Source: Actinocrispum wychmicini (GTDB lineage Bacteria > Actinomycetota > Actinomycetes > Mycobacteriales > Pseudonocardiaceae). Taken from it: a stretch of DNA of 60,232 nucleotides. A program made the position numbers and the translations under genes. Numbering within the stretch: the stretch's first letter is position 1; each line of letters starts with the position of its first letter. The notes beneath the pieces are model-generated. The model made no database searches. It was not told where the DNA came from and was given only the letters and a program-made list of their open reading frames with translations. Below are positions 24,827 through 33,477 of this stretch, piece by piece. The stretch lies in assembly GCF_004345645.1 (NCBI RefSeq), contig NZ_SLWS01000024.1:1-60232 (forward strand). Direction: 5' to 3'.

Positions 24827-25180
24827 TCAGCCGGCGGCGTGACAATCGGCGCAGACCCACCGGCCCGCCGGTGTCGTATTCCACCCCGAAGTGGTGAGCG
24901 CGGTGCGCAGCAGCATGTGCGCGCCGGCAGGTTCGACAGGTGACTTCAGCACCACGAGCGGGCCGTCCCCACAATGGGCGCAGTCGACCGAGGCGAAGAC
25001 GTTTCCGGGTGCGCACTGATGGCAGTAACGGGCCTGGCGGATCCGGCCGTGCGCGATCACCCACCAGGACACGGCCAGGTCGGCCAGCATGTCCGCATGC
25101 TCGTGCCGGCCGTTCGGGCGGTGCCGGCAGATCGGGCAACGCCGGGCCGTGAAACTCCGCGGAGCATCCACGTTGATCAT
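24827..25180 (-). CDS. Small cysteine-rich, zinc-ribbon-like protein of unknown function
   Basis: The 117-residue protein carries four CxxC pairs: CPIC and CHQC in the first half, CAHC in the middle and CADC near the end, together with several histidines. This suggests two zinc ribbons. I do not recognise the family. I used ATG 25180; no good ribosome binding site is visible, and a TTG at 25207 would add nine residues. It sits between the PNPOx-like gene and another unknown gene on the same strand. Confidence 0.55.
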   Translation of the reverse strand: MINVDAPRSFTARRCPICRHRPNGRHEHADMLADLAVSWWVIAHGRIRQARYCHQCAPGNVFASVDCAHCGDGPLVVLKSPVEPAGAHMLLRTALTTSGWNTTPAGRWVCADCHAAG

Positions 25181-25275
25181 GATGCACAACCGCGGCCAAT
25201 TCGACAAGACAATTCACTCAGCCGGCGGCACCCGTTCAGAATTTCGTCACGAAGATATGCGCGCGGAAACGTGTT

Positions 25276-25791
25276 TCACGCATAATCTCCGGGCTGCCAG
25301 TAGCGCGAGTACTCGTCGCCGGCGAGCCATTCCGGGCCGGTCACACCCTCGCCCGCACACCATTCCAGCAGTCCCACCGTCCACAGCACACAGTGCACCA
25401 CCACATCGAGCACGGCGATCGCACTCTGTTCGTGCAACGCCAGATCCAGCTGGTATTCCATGTCCCTGGGCTGGTCGTTCAACGCGGCCAGCAGCGCGCG
25501 GACCGCGGCGCGCAACGGCGGCGGCAGGTCGTCGATCGGCACCGCCAGCTCGCCCTCGTCGCGCAGGTCCACCGCGAAGATCGCGTCCTCGGGCTGGCCG
25601 CCCGCCCGTAACAGCATCATCTCCGCGGTCGCCGCGACGAGCTGCCCGACGACCAGCCGGGTGTCCGGCCCGCCGTCCCCGGTGACCTGCCGCAGCAGAT
25701 CGAAGACGGTGTCCTTGTCGCCGCCCCTGGCCACGGACACCAGTTCCCGCACGCTCGCCCGCGCCCGCTCCAGTGCTCCCCTGTCGTCCAT
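25276..25791 (-). CDS. Conserved-looking soluble protein of unknown function
   Basis: The predicted 171-residue acidic protein is mostly helical (for example LERARASVRELVSVARGG near the start) and ends in a Trp/Tyr-rich tail. I see no known motif or membrane segment. ATG 25791 gives a sensible N-terminus; the open frame upstream would run into the divergent small gene at 25855. Confidence 0.6.
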   Translation of the reverse strand: MDDRGALERARASVRELVSVARGGDKDTVFDLLRQVTGDGGPDTRLVVGQLVAATAEMMLLRAGGQPEDAIFAVDLRDEGELAVPIDDLPPPLRAAVRALLAALNDQPRDMEYQLDLALHEQSAIAVLDVVVHCVLWTVGLLEWCAGEGVTGPEWLAGDEYSRYWQPGDYA

Positions 25792-25854
25792 CCGCGCGGG
25801 GTACCCCGGCGGACAGACCGCGAACCACCGGCGTTTTCCAGCTACCGTAGAGGG

Positions 25855-26019
25855 ATGGCACAGTTCGGTGAGCTCCTCGGCGGCCCGAAGCTGCGCAAGG
25901 AGACCGAGGAGGAGGCCGGCACCGGCGAACGGTTCGAGCACGGGCCGCTCGACCTGGACTCCGGCGTGATCCCGATCCGGCCGCGGCCGGCGCCGCACCG
26001 GCCGGACGAGGACGGGTGA
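25855..26019 (+). CDS. Small 54-residue charged protein upstream of the LmeA-like gene
   Basis: This short ORF encodes an acidic middle (KETEEEAGTGERFEHG) and a Pro/Arg-rich end (PIRPRPAPHRPDEDG), with no membrane segment. TACCGT lies about 8 bp before ATG, so its mRNA may be leaderless. Its stop overlaps the GTG start of the LmeA-like gene by 4 bp, which argues that it is translated and coupled. I do not recognise it; it may be a partner of, or a translational leader for, the next protein. Confidence 0.6.
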   Translation: MAQFGELLGGPKLRKETEEEAGTGERFEHGPLDLDSGVIPIRPRPAPHRPDEDG

Positions 26020-26789
26020 CCTGGCCGTGGCGCGAGCTGGAAGGGCTGCTCGCGGTCGGTAAGGCGCTGCTGCCCGGACTCGCGAACAGCCCGGCCGCCG
26101 TGCTCCAGATGGCGGTGCGGGTGGCCGGCGACCGGGTCGTCGGCCGGCGCGTGACCATGCGCGTCGGCGAGCACGACGTCGAGCTGACCCCGGTCGAGAT
26201 CGACACCGACCTGGACACCGTCGGCCTGGCCCTCGGCCAGGTCCCGCACGTGAAGATCGTGGCCGAGGACGTCACCTGGCCGGACGCGCCGCTGACCCGG
26301 CTGTCCCTGGTGTGCGCCGACGTCCGGTTCCAGTCGTTGCCGGTGCCCAGCGTGGTCGCCGGGTCGGTGGCCCTGGAGATCACGGTGTCCGCGGACGTGG
26401 TCCGGGCCAAGGTGGCCGAGCTGCAGCCCAAGCTGGTGATGGACATCGGCGCGGACAGCGTGGTGCGGGTGCGGTGGGCCCGTCGTCCCAGCTGGGGGCA
26501 CCTTGAGGTGGAACCGGTGCTCGACCCCACCCAGGGTCTCGTCCTGGCGCCTCAGGTGTTGCAGGTGGCCGGTTTGCGGTTCGGTGCCGTGCGCCGGATG
26601 CAGCCGACCGTGGTCGAGATCCCGGACCTGCCTCGCGGCCTGCGGCTCACCGCCGTCGAACCAGGCCCGGGTGAACTGGTGCTGCGCGGTGAGGCGGAGC
26701 GGTGGCGGGAGAACATCCCGTTGACGGACCTGCTGACCTGGCTGGCCACCGCGGCGGCCACGCTCACCCTGCCGCGGTTCCCCGGCTAG
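26016..26789 (+). CDS. LmeA-like DUF2993 lipid-binding protein
   Basis: The 257-residue protein matches the DUF2993 family: an amphipathic N-terminal helix, long alternating beta strands and the segment LPDLPRGLRLTAVEPGPGEL-like turn near the end (here VVEIPDLPRGLRLT). Mycobacterial LmeA binds phospholipids in the periplasm and helps make lipomannan. No signal peptide is obvious here, so this copy may stay at the inner face or depend on the small upstream protein. GTG 26016 overlaps the previous stop. Confidence 0.75.
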   Translation: MTWPWRELEGLLAVGKALLPGLANSPAAVLQMAVRVAGDRVVGRRVTMRVGEHDVELTPVEIDTDLDTVGLALGQVPHVKIVAEDVTWPDAPLTRLSLVCADVRFQSLPVPSVVAGSVALEITVSADVVRAKVAELQPKLVMDIGADSVVRVRWARRPSWGHLEVEPVLDPTQGLVLAPQVLQVAGLRFGAVRRMQPTVVEIPDLPRGLRLTAVEPGPGELVLRGEAERWRENIPLTDLLTWLATAAATLTLPRFPG

Positions 26790-27439
26790 TTCGTGATGAC
26801 TGCGACATCGCCGGGGCCGTACTGACGGACCATGGCGGTCAGCCGGGCGAGGTCGAACTGGCCGCGCGGCACAACGATTCCCGCGACCAGCGGGCAGCCT
26901 GGCCGCGGCAGCGCGCCGACCTGGATGTCGTGCCCCGGCCCCGGGTCGGTGACCACCAGTTGGGCCACGTCCGGCCACCGCACCACCGACTCGCCGATGG
27001 TCACCCCGACCGGGTCCACCTGCACCGCGGTCATCCGCTTCTGGTGCCAGACCATCAGCGGCGGAAACGCCAGCAGGACGACCAGTCCCACTCGGGCGTG
27101 CAGGGCGAACCCGATCAGCCAGGCGATCCCGAGCAGGCCCACCAGACCGCCCCACAGGACAAAAGCCGCCATCGGGTCGAACGGCTTGGTCGCGCGGAAC
27201 ATCATCCGGCGGGCCGCGGCGTTGCGGGTCGCGGTCGCCCCGCTGATGAGGGCCACGGCGACGAACGACGCGATGACCAGATCGGCCGTGCCAGGGGCGT
27301 TCTTGGCGCCGTGATCGGCGCCCAGGGCCATGAACAGGCCGCCGACCGTGATCAGCAGAGCCAACCCGCCGAGGGCGAACATGACCTTGCTGACCTTGAA
27401 CAAGCGATGGGCTTCGCGCGCCTGCTGCGGGTGGACCAT
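26786..27439 (-). CDS. Membrane protein with C-terminal PH-like domain
   Basis: The 217-residue protein has about four membrane helices in two pairs (about 20-42 and 58-75, then 93-112 and 118-135). A short beta-rich domain (about 140-217) resembles PH-like modules of other actinomycete membrane proteins. The function is unknown. ATG 27439 follows AGGAGAG. It converges on the LmeA-like gene with stop codons overlapping by 4 bp in CTAG. Confidence 0.72.
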   Translation of the reverse strand: MVHPQQAREAHRLFKVSKVMFALGGLALLITVGGLFMALGADHGAKNAPGTADLVIASFVAVALISGATATRNAAARRMMFRATKPFDPMAAFVLWGGLVGLLGIAWLIGFALHARVGLVVLLAFPPLMVWHQKRMTAVQVDPVGVTIGESVVRWPDVAQLVVTDPGPGHDIQVGALPRPGCPLVAGIVVPRGQFDLARLTAMVRQYGPGDVAVITN

Positions 27440-27510
27440 CGTGCTCTCCTCTGCCTGTGCCGGAATGACGGCAACGCTAGGCAGCCGCACATGAGATCCC
27501 GATGACAGAG

Positions 27511-28701
27511 TCAGGTCGTGGGAACTGACGCGGTGATGAACGGGTCCGGGTCGGCGACGATCGCCCGGACCGCCGAGGACGCCGCGCCCCGGACCGCCGC
27601 CTCGGTGCCGAGGGTGGAGCGCAGGATCCGGACCTGCGACCAGTCCGCGCTGATCACGCGCAGGTCGAGTTCCTCCTGCAGCACCTCGCGCAGCCACGGT
27701 TCCAGCACCGCGTAGGTGCCGCCCAGCACGATCGTCGGCACGTCCAACAGGTTGACCACATTGGACAGTGCGGTGCCGAGCCAGCGGGCCACGCCGCGGA
27801 CCGCCGTGACCGCCTTGCGGTCGTTGTCCCGCAGGCGCAGCACGAGCGTGTCCACGTCCGGCGCGCCGGACTGACGGAGCAGGGTGTCCTGCCCGGCGAC
27901 CACTTCAAGGCAGCCGCGGGCGCCGCACGAACACTGCGGGCCCTTGGCGTCCACGGACAGGTGGCCGATCTCGCCGCCGAAGCCGCGCACCCCTTCGAAC
28001 AGGGTCCGGTCCATCACGATCCCGGCGCCGATGCCGATCTCACCGGACACGTGCACGAAGTCGCGCAGGTCCTCGTGGCCGCCACCCCACAGTTCGCCGA
28101 GCGCGGCGAAGTTGGCCTCGTTGCCGACCAGGATCGGGATGTCCGCCAGGTCGGCCCGGTCGCGCAGTTCGGCGTGCACGTCCACGTCCCGCCAGCCGAG
28201 GTTGGGCGCGGTCCGCAGGAACCCGGTGGCCGACTCGACCAGGCCGGGCACGGCCACGCCGACGCCGCCGACCCGGACCGGCAGTTCCGCCATCGCCGCC
28301 CGCACCGCGCGGCCGACCTTCACCAGCACCCGGTTGGCCGGCTGGGCGCGGTTGTCCGCCGGCCGGATGCGCTGGCGGCCGACCCGGCCGGTGAGGTCGA
28401 CCAGGCACGTGGCGATGTAGTCGACGCCGATCTCCACGCCGAGGCCGTGCGGGCCGGCGGGGGAGAGGGTCAGCGCGGTGCCGCGCCGGCCGGGACCGTC
28501 CCGGCGGGTGGGTTCGCCGTCGACCACGAGGTCGGCCGCGATCGCGCGGTCCACCAGGCTGGACACCGTCGCCTTGGTCAGTCCGGTCCGTGCGGCGACA
28601 CCCGCCCGGGAGATCCCGGGCGAGTCCGCGATCGTGCTGAGCACGAGCGCGGAGTTGTGCCTGCGCACGGTGTGCTGGCCGGCTGGCCGCGGCTGGGTCA
28701 C
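27511..28701 (-). CDS. xylR: ROK-family regulator, probable xylose repressor
   Basis: The 396-residue protein has an N-terminal winged helix-turn-helix (AGVAARTGLTKATVSSLVDR, about residues 34-53). A ROK domain follows, with the sugar-binding EIGHLS histidine and the zinc motif CSCGARGCLE. ROK repressors leave DNA when they bind their sugar. It is divergent from xylose isomerase, with a palindrome between the starts, so it most likely represses xylA and itself. The name xylR is inferred from position. Confidence 0.8.
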   Translation of the reverse strand: MTQPRPAGQHTVRRHNSALVLSTIADSPGISRAGVAARTGLTKATVSSLVDRAIAADLVVDGEPTRRDGPGRRGTALTLSPAGPHGLGVEIGVDYIATCLVDLTGRVGRQRIRPADNRAQPANRVLVKVGRAVRAAMAELPVRVGGVGVAVPGLVESATGFLRTAPNLGWRDVDVHAELRDRADLADIPILVGNEANFAALGELWGGGHEDLRDFVHVSGEIGIGAGIVMDRTLFEGVRGFGGEIGHLSVDAKGPQCSCGARGCLEVVAGQDTLLRQSGAPDVDTLVLRLRDNDRKAVTAVRGVARWLGTALSNVVNLLDVPTIVLGGTYAVLEPWLREVLQEELDLRVISADWSQVRILRSTLGTEAAVRGAASSAVRAIVADPDPFITASVPTT

Positions 28702-28762
28702 CAGCCGATATTAGTGGCGGGGCCGGTGTGCTCACAGTTGCCTCGCCGGCCGGGTACGGATA

Positions 28763-28779
28763 AGTTCAGTGACCGAACT
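28763..28779. promoter_or_regulatory. Probable XylR operator between xylR and xylA
   Basis: AGTTCAGTGACCGAACT is a 17-bp palindrome with one mismatched pair. It lies 28 bp before the xylA start, in the 106 bp between two divergent genes. ROK-family xylose repressors bind such AGTT/AACT-type palindromes. The site is well placed to block both promoters. Confidence 0.65.
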
Positions 28780-28807
28780 ATTATTCACGCCAACGGGAGG
28801 CGTCGTG

Positions 28808-29974
28808 GTGGCAGAGCCCACTCGCGCGGACAAGTTCAGTTTCGGCCTGTGGACCGTGGGCTGGCGGGCGGTGGACCCGTTCGGCGACGCCACCCGGCCG
28901 GCGCTCGACCCGGCCGAGGCCGTGCACCGGCTCGCCGAGCTCGGTGCGTGGGGGATCTCGTTCCACGACGACGACCTGATCCCGTTCGGCTCGGACGACA
29001 CCGAACGCGCCCGGCACATCGCCCGCTTCAAGGACGCGTTGGCGCAGACCGGGCTCGTGGTGCCGATGGCCACCACCAACCTGTTCACCCACCCGGTGTT
29101 CCGTGACGGCGCGCTCACCAGCAACGACCGGGCCGTTCGCCGGTACGCGCTGCGCAAGGTCATGCGGAACATGGACCTCGCGGCCGAACTGGGCGCGGAG
29201 ACGTACGTGCTGTGGGGCGGCCGGGAAGGCTCCGAGACCGACGCGGCCAAGGACGTCGCCGCGGCGCTCGACCGCTACCGGGAAGGCATCGACACCCTCG
29301 CCCAGTACGTGACCGACCGCGGATACGGGCTCAAACTGGCCCTCGAACCCAAGCCGAACGAGCCGCGCGGCGACATCTTCCTGCCCACCATCGGCCACGC
29401 GCTCGCGTTCATCAGCCAGTTGGACCACCACGAGATCGTCGGGCTCAACCCGGAGGTCGGGCACGAGCAGATGGCCGGCCTGAACTTCGTGCACGGCATC
29501 GGCCAGGCGTTGTGGCAGGGCAAGCTCTTCCACATCGACCTCAACGGCCAGCGCGGCCCCCGGTACGACCAGGACCTGATCTTCGGCCACGGCGACCTGC
29601 TGTCCGCGTTCTTCCTCGTCGACCTGCTGGAACACGGCGGCTACACCGGCCCGCGACACTTCGACTACAAGCCGTTGCGGACCGAGGACAGCACCGGCGT
29701 GTGGGCCAGCGCCGCCGCCAACATGCGCAGCTACCTGTTGCTGCGGGAACGTGCCCAGGCGTTCCGGGCCGACCCGGCGGTTCAGGCGGCGTTGGCGGAG
29801 TCACGCGTGCCCGAGCTGTCGACGCCGACGCTCGCGCCCGGGGAGACGGTCGCGGACCTGCTCGCGGACTCCTCGGCGTTCGAGGAGTTCGACCCGGACA
29901 AGGCCGCCGAACGCGGCTACGGCTTCGTCACCCTGTCCCAGCTGGCGTTGGAGCACGTCCTCGGCAGCCGGTAG
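28808..29974 (+). CDS. xylA: Xylose isomerase
   Basis: The 388-residue enzyme matches the short (class I) xylose isomerases of actinomycetes. The FGLWTVGW start, FHDDDLIPFG with the catalytic His, the metal-binding LALEPKPNEPRGD and the HIDLNGQ segment are all present. It converts D-xylose to D-xylulose and also D-glucose to D-fructose, using Mg2+ or Mn2+. Of two adjacent GTG codons I chose 28808, 7 nt from GGGAGG. No xylulokinase gene follows; the next gene is a kinase of another type. Control by the divergent ROK regulator is likely. Confidence 0.95.
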   Translation: MAEPTRADKFSFGLWTVGWRAVDPFGDATRPALDPAEAVHRLAELGAWGISFHDDDLIPFGSDDTERARHIARFKDALAQTGLVVPMATTNLFTHPVFRDGALTSNDRAVRRYALRKVMRNMDLAAELGAETYVLWGGREGSETDAAKDVAAALDRYREGIDTLAQYVTDRGYGLKLALEPKPNEPRGDIFLPTIGHALAFISQLDHHEIVGLNPEVGHEQMAGLNFVHGIGQALWQGKLFHIDLNGQRGPRYDQDLIFGHGDLLSAFFLVDLLEHGGYTGPRHFDYKPLRTEDSTGVWASAAANMRSYLLLRERAQAFRADPAVQAALAESRVPELSTPTLAPGETVADLLADSSAFEEFDPDKAAERGYGFVTLSQLALEHVLGSR

Positions 29975-30012
29975 CACTTTGCCCCATCGGACATCCCGGC
30001 CGGGCAGCCGGC

Positions 30013-31626
30013 ATGGAACACTCGGCCCTCATGCGGCAGATCGGCAGCCAGATCGCGAACGGGCGCTACACGCTCGTCCGTGAACTCGGGCGCGGCGGAA
30101 TGGGCGTGGTGTGGCTCGCGACGGACTCGATGCTCGGTCGGGACGTCGCGGTGAAGGAACTGCTGCTGCCGCACAACGTTCCCGCTGACGAAGTCGCCGT
30201 CTATCAGGAGCGGGTGCTGCGCGAGGCGCGGATCGCCAGCCGGTTGGCGAACGCGGCCGTGGTCACTGTGCACGACCTCATCCAGGAGGCCGGCCAGACC
30301 TTCATCGTGATGGAGTACGTCCAGGCGCCCACGCTCACCGAGCTGGTCGAACGGGACGGCCCGATGCCCACGGTCCGCGCCGCGCGCCTGGCCGAACAGC
30401 TGTTGTCCGCGTTGGAGTCCGCGCACGACGCCGGGATCGTGCACCGGGACGTCAAGCCGGGCAACGTGATGGTGCCGGCCAAGGACACCGCGAAGCTGAC
30501 CGACTTCGGCATCGCCCAGACCTTCGACGACCCCCGGCTGACGTCGACCGGGGCGTTGATCGGCTCACCGGCCTACATGTCGCCGGAACGGCTCGAAGGC
30601 GGCGAGGTGTCCCCGGCGTGGGACCTGTGGGCGCTGGGCGCCACGCTGTTCTTCGCGGTCGAGGGCTTTTCCGCGTACCAACGGCAGACGACGTCGGCGA
30701 CGATGCTCGCGGTGATGACCGAACGGCCCGAGCCACGCCGGTGCACCGGGCCGCTGGCCGAACTGGTCATGGGACTGCTGGAGCCCGATCCGGAACGCCG
30801 GCTCAGCCCCGCCCGCGCCCGCCAGCTGATCGGGCACGCCATCAGCGGCAACTTCCCGATCGACCCGCCGACCGTCCGGACCGCGCCGGTTCCGCTGCCG
30901 GTTCCGATGCCGCCGCGGCAGATGCTGCCCGTCCACCCGCCGGCCAAGCGGAAGCGGCACGTCGGGCTGCTGGTCGCGGGGGCGGCTGTCCCGCTGGTCC
31001 TGGTCGTGGTGTTGATCGTCGCGCTCACCCAGAAGTCCGGCGGCGGCCAGGCCGTGGACACCGGCTCGGGCTCGGGCTCATCGTCGCCGAGCGCGACCCT
31101 GCCGTCGACGCCGGGGCAGCAGCCGTACGTTCCGGCGACGTCGTCGTCGACACCGAAGAAGGTGACGCCGACGAAGGCCATGGTGCCGGTCATGACGAAC
31201 GGGCCGGGCGGGGACATCGTCGACACGATGGGTGCGATGATCGACGGCGACTGCATGAAATGGGTGCCCAAGAAGGGCGGCAAAGCCCCGGACATCGACG
31301 CCGACACCGGCTGCTACGGCCCGTACGACGTGCAGGTCCTCACCCAGACCTGGGCCGACCGGGAACTGGAGAAGGACAAGCCGTACCCGGGCCTGGACAG
31401 CCTCAAAGAGACCTGGGCGAGCTACTGCACCCAGCTGTTCGAGTCCAAGCTCGTCACCACGCCGAACAAGGACGACGTGCTGCGCTACTGGGTGTTCGTG
31501 CCGACCGAGGAGGCGTGGAAGGTCAAGGTCAGCGGTGGCTACCGGCTCTCGCACCGGCTGGTCTACTGCTTCGTCGGCCGGGCCGACGGGGCGAAGCTGA
31601 CCGAGCCGGTGATGGAGAAGTCGTAG
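30013..31626 (+). CDS. Membrane-anchored Ser/Thr protein kinase (PknB type)
   Basis: The 537-residue protein has a kinase domain (about 15-275): glycine loop GRGGMG, lysine in VAVKEL, catalytic HRDVKPGN, DFG and the GSPAYMSPER activation segment. A Pro-rich linker and one membrane helix (about 318-340) follow. The outer part is Ser/Thr/Pro-rich, then a domain with four cysteines (DCMKW, GCYGPYD, SYCTQLF, YCFVG) that could form disulphides. It contains no PASTA repeats, so its ligand is unknown. ATG 30013 is used; ATG 30031 is an alternative. Confidence 0.9.
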   Translation: MEHSALMRQIGSQIANGRYTLVRELGRGGMGVVWLATDSMLGRDVAVKELLLPHNVPADEVAVYQERVLREARIASRLANAAVVTVHDLIQEAGQTFIVMEYVQAPTLTELVERDGPMPTVRAARLAEQLLSALESAHDAGIVHRDVKPGNVMVPAKDTAKLTDFGIAQTFDDPRLTSTGALIGSPAYMSPERLEGGEVSPAWDLWALGATLFFAVEGFSAYQRQTTSATMLAVMTERPEPRRCTGPLAELVMGLLEPDPERRLSPARARQLIGHAISGNFPIDPPTVRTAPVPLPVPMPPRQMLPVHPPAKRKRHVGLLVAGAAVPLVLVVVLIVALTQKSGGGQAVDTGSGSGSSSPSATLPSTPGQQPYVPATSSSTPKKVTPTKAMVPVMTNGPGGDIVDTMGAMIDGDCMKWVPKKGGKAPDIDADTGCYGPYDVQVLTQTWADRELEKDKPYPGLDSLKETWASYCTQLFESKLVTTPNKDDVLRYWVFVPTEEAWKVKVSGGYRLSHRLVYCFVGRADGAKLTEPVMEKS

Positions 31627-31643
31627 TGGGCCGCGCGGCCCAC
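31626..31643. terminator. Hairpin between convergent kinase and alpha-galactosidase genes
   Basis: A perfect 18-bp palindrome (GTGGGCC and GGCCCAC around GCGC) starts in the kinase stop codon and ends 9 bp before the alpha-galactosidase stop. It can form in both transcripts and probably serves as a shared terminator. No T-run is present. Confidence 0.6.
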
Positions 31644-31652
31644 ACCGGAGTG

Positions 31653-33311
31653 TCAGCTACAGGTGATGGTGGCGTCCGCCCAGTCCGCGTGGTCGTAGTT
31701 TGGACCGTCCACTGTGGGCAGTACGGCGAGGTTGACGTACTGCGCGCCGGTCACGTCTGCGGTCACGCGTTTCGGACCGTCCGTTCCGTGCACGACGCCC
31801 GCGGTCGCCCGCATGGTTCCCGAGGCCCACACTTCCATTGCCACGGCGCCGTTGTTGCCCGTCTCGTCGTCGACTCCGGCCCATGCCTGGAATGTCGTGC
31901 ACCTGCCGCCGAGGTAGTAACGCACCTCGCTGCGGCTGTGCACACCAAGGCCGTGCGCGTAGGTGGTGCCGCCGATCGTCAGGGTGCGGCCGTCACCGGC
32001 GGCTTTCTCGCCGTTGCTGCGGTCGATCTCGACCGGGCCCCAGCCGTTGGCGGACATGCTCGCCCGCAGGGACGAGACCTGCGTGGTGCCGGCGGGCGGC
32101 GCGGTGAACGTGCCGGCCCGGCTGACCCGGTAGACCACGGTCCCGTGCGCCGGGACGGACGCGCTGATCGTGCCGGTGGTGGACGTGACTGCCTTGGACC
32201 ACAGGTCTTTGAGCTGGAAGGACGAGGCGTTGCCGAGCCCGGCCGCGGTGGCCGTGGTGCTGATCGTCGCGGTCGAGCCGTTCTCGTTGAACAGCGCGAC
32301 GGCCACGTCGCCGTTGTCCAGCGGCTTGGTCAACACGTGCCGGCCGTTCGTGGCGCTGATCTCGGTGGCTTGGACACCGAGACTGTCCTGGTCCAGGGCG
32401 ATCACGTCCCGGTTGGTCAGGATCGCGAGGGTGGCGGGACTCGCGGTCCGCAGGTCTGTACCGATCAGCAGCGGACTGTTCATCATCGACCAGAGGCTGA
32501 AATGGCTGCGGTACTCGGTGTCCGTCATGCCGCCGTTGCCGACCTCCAGCATGTCCGGATCGTTCCAGCCGCCGCGCTGCGAGTTCACCGCCAACTGCAC
32601 GTTGGCCTTGAAGATGCCGAGCATGCTGCCCCAGTTGTCGGCGATGTCACCGGTGGTGCGCCAGCTGTTGCCGACCGACTGTGCCCAGGTCCACGGGCTG
32701 TTCTGGCCCCACTCGCAGATCGAGAACAAGATCGGCCGGCCGGTGGCGCGTAAGGCGTCGCGCATCGCCGTGTACCGCTGCTGGGCGCTCTGGCCCAGGT
32801 GGTCGCCGCAATTGTCGTATTTGAGGTAGTCCACGCCCCAGGACGCGAACAGGTTCGCGTCCTGCTGTTCGTGGCCGATCCCGCCGGGGAAGCCCTGGGT
32901 GTCGCACGTGACCGTGCCCGCGCTGGTGTAGAGGCCGAACTTCAGGCCCTTGCCGTGCACATAATCCGCCACGGCCTTGATGCCGTTGGGGAATCTCGTG
33001 TGGTTCGCCACCAGGTCGCCGTTGCCGTCCCGGCTCGGTTCGGCCCAGCAGTCGTCGATGTTGACGTAGCTGTAGCCGGCGTCCTTCAGCCCGGTCGAGA
33101 CGAACAGGTCGGCGATCCCCTTGACCATCTGCTCGGTGAACTCGGCCCGGCAGTGCGTGGAGTTCCAGTTGTTGAAGCCCATCGCGGGGGTCGTCGCCAG
33201 GCCGTTCTCCAGCGCGGACGCGGTGGGCGCCACGATGGGCGCGATGATCAGCCCCAGCAGGGTGACCCCGGCGACGCCCAGTGCGGAACGACGCTTCGTT
33301 GCGTGTTTCAC
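31653..33311 (-). CDS. Secreted GH27 alpha-galactosidase with C-terminal NPCBM domain
   Basis: The 552-residue protein has a signal peptide ending at ASA-LENG (about residue 33). A GH27 barrel follows, with substrate motif NIDDCW (85-90), nucleophile Asp166 in LKYDNCG and the acid/base motif GGWNDPDM (247-254). A beta-sandwich and an NPCBM domain (about 410-552) for galactan binding end the protein. It removes terminal alpha-galactose (or beta-arabinopyranose, as in some GH27 enzymes) from plant polysaccharides outside the cell. GTG 33311 starts the signal peptide. It is divergent from the helix-turn-helix regulator gene. Confidence 0.93.
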   Translation of the reverse strand: MKHATKRRSALGVAGVTLLGLIIAPIVAPTASALENGLATTPAMGFNNWNSTHCRAEFTEQMVKGIADLFVSTGLKDAGYSYVNIDDCWAEPSRDGNGDLVANHTRFPNGIKAVADYVHGKGLKFGLYTSAGTVTCDTQGFPGGIGHEQQDANLFASWGVDYLKYDNCGDHLGQSAQQRYTAMRDALRATGRPILFSICEWGQNSPWTWAQSVGNSWRTTGDIADNWGSMLGIFKANVQLAVNSQRGGWNDPDMLEVGNGGMTDTEYRSHFSLWSMMNSPLLIGTDLRTASPATLAILTNRDVIALDQDSLGVQATEISATNGRHVLTKPLDNGDVAVALFNENGSTATISTTATAAGLGNASSFQLKDLWSKAVTSTTGTISASVPAHGTVVYRVSRAGTFTAPPAGTTQVSSLRASMSANGWGPVEIDRSNGEKAAGDGRTLTIGGTTYAHGLGVHSRSEVRYYLGGRCTTFQAWAGVDDETGNNGAVAMEVWASGTMRATAGVVHGTDGPKRVTADVTGAQYVNLAVLPTVDGPNYDHADWADATITCS

Positions 33312-33477
33312 TCCAGCCTCGATTCCTCAATAACGAACGAGAAAGACCAAGAAACATCAGACTTGAACAGAACGGCACGGTCAAGAGTCACTGTGCGTGA
33401 TGCCGTCGATCGGGCTAGCCACTGACTACCAATGCCAGGGGACGGCACGGCTCGGCCAGGTGATAGACGATGTATCC

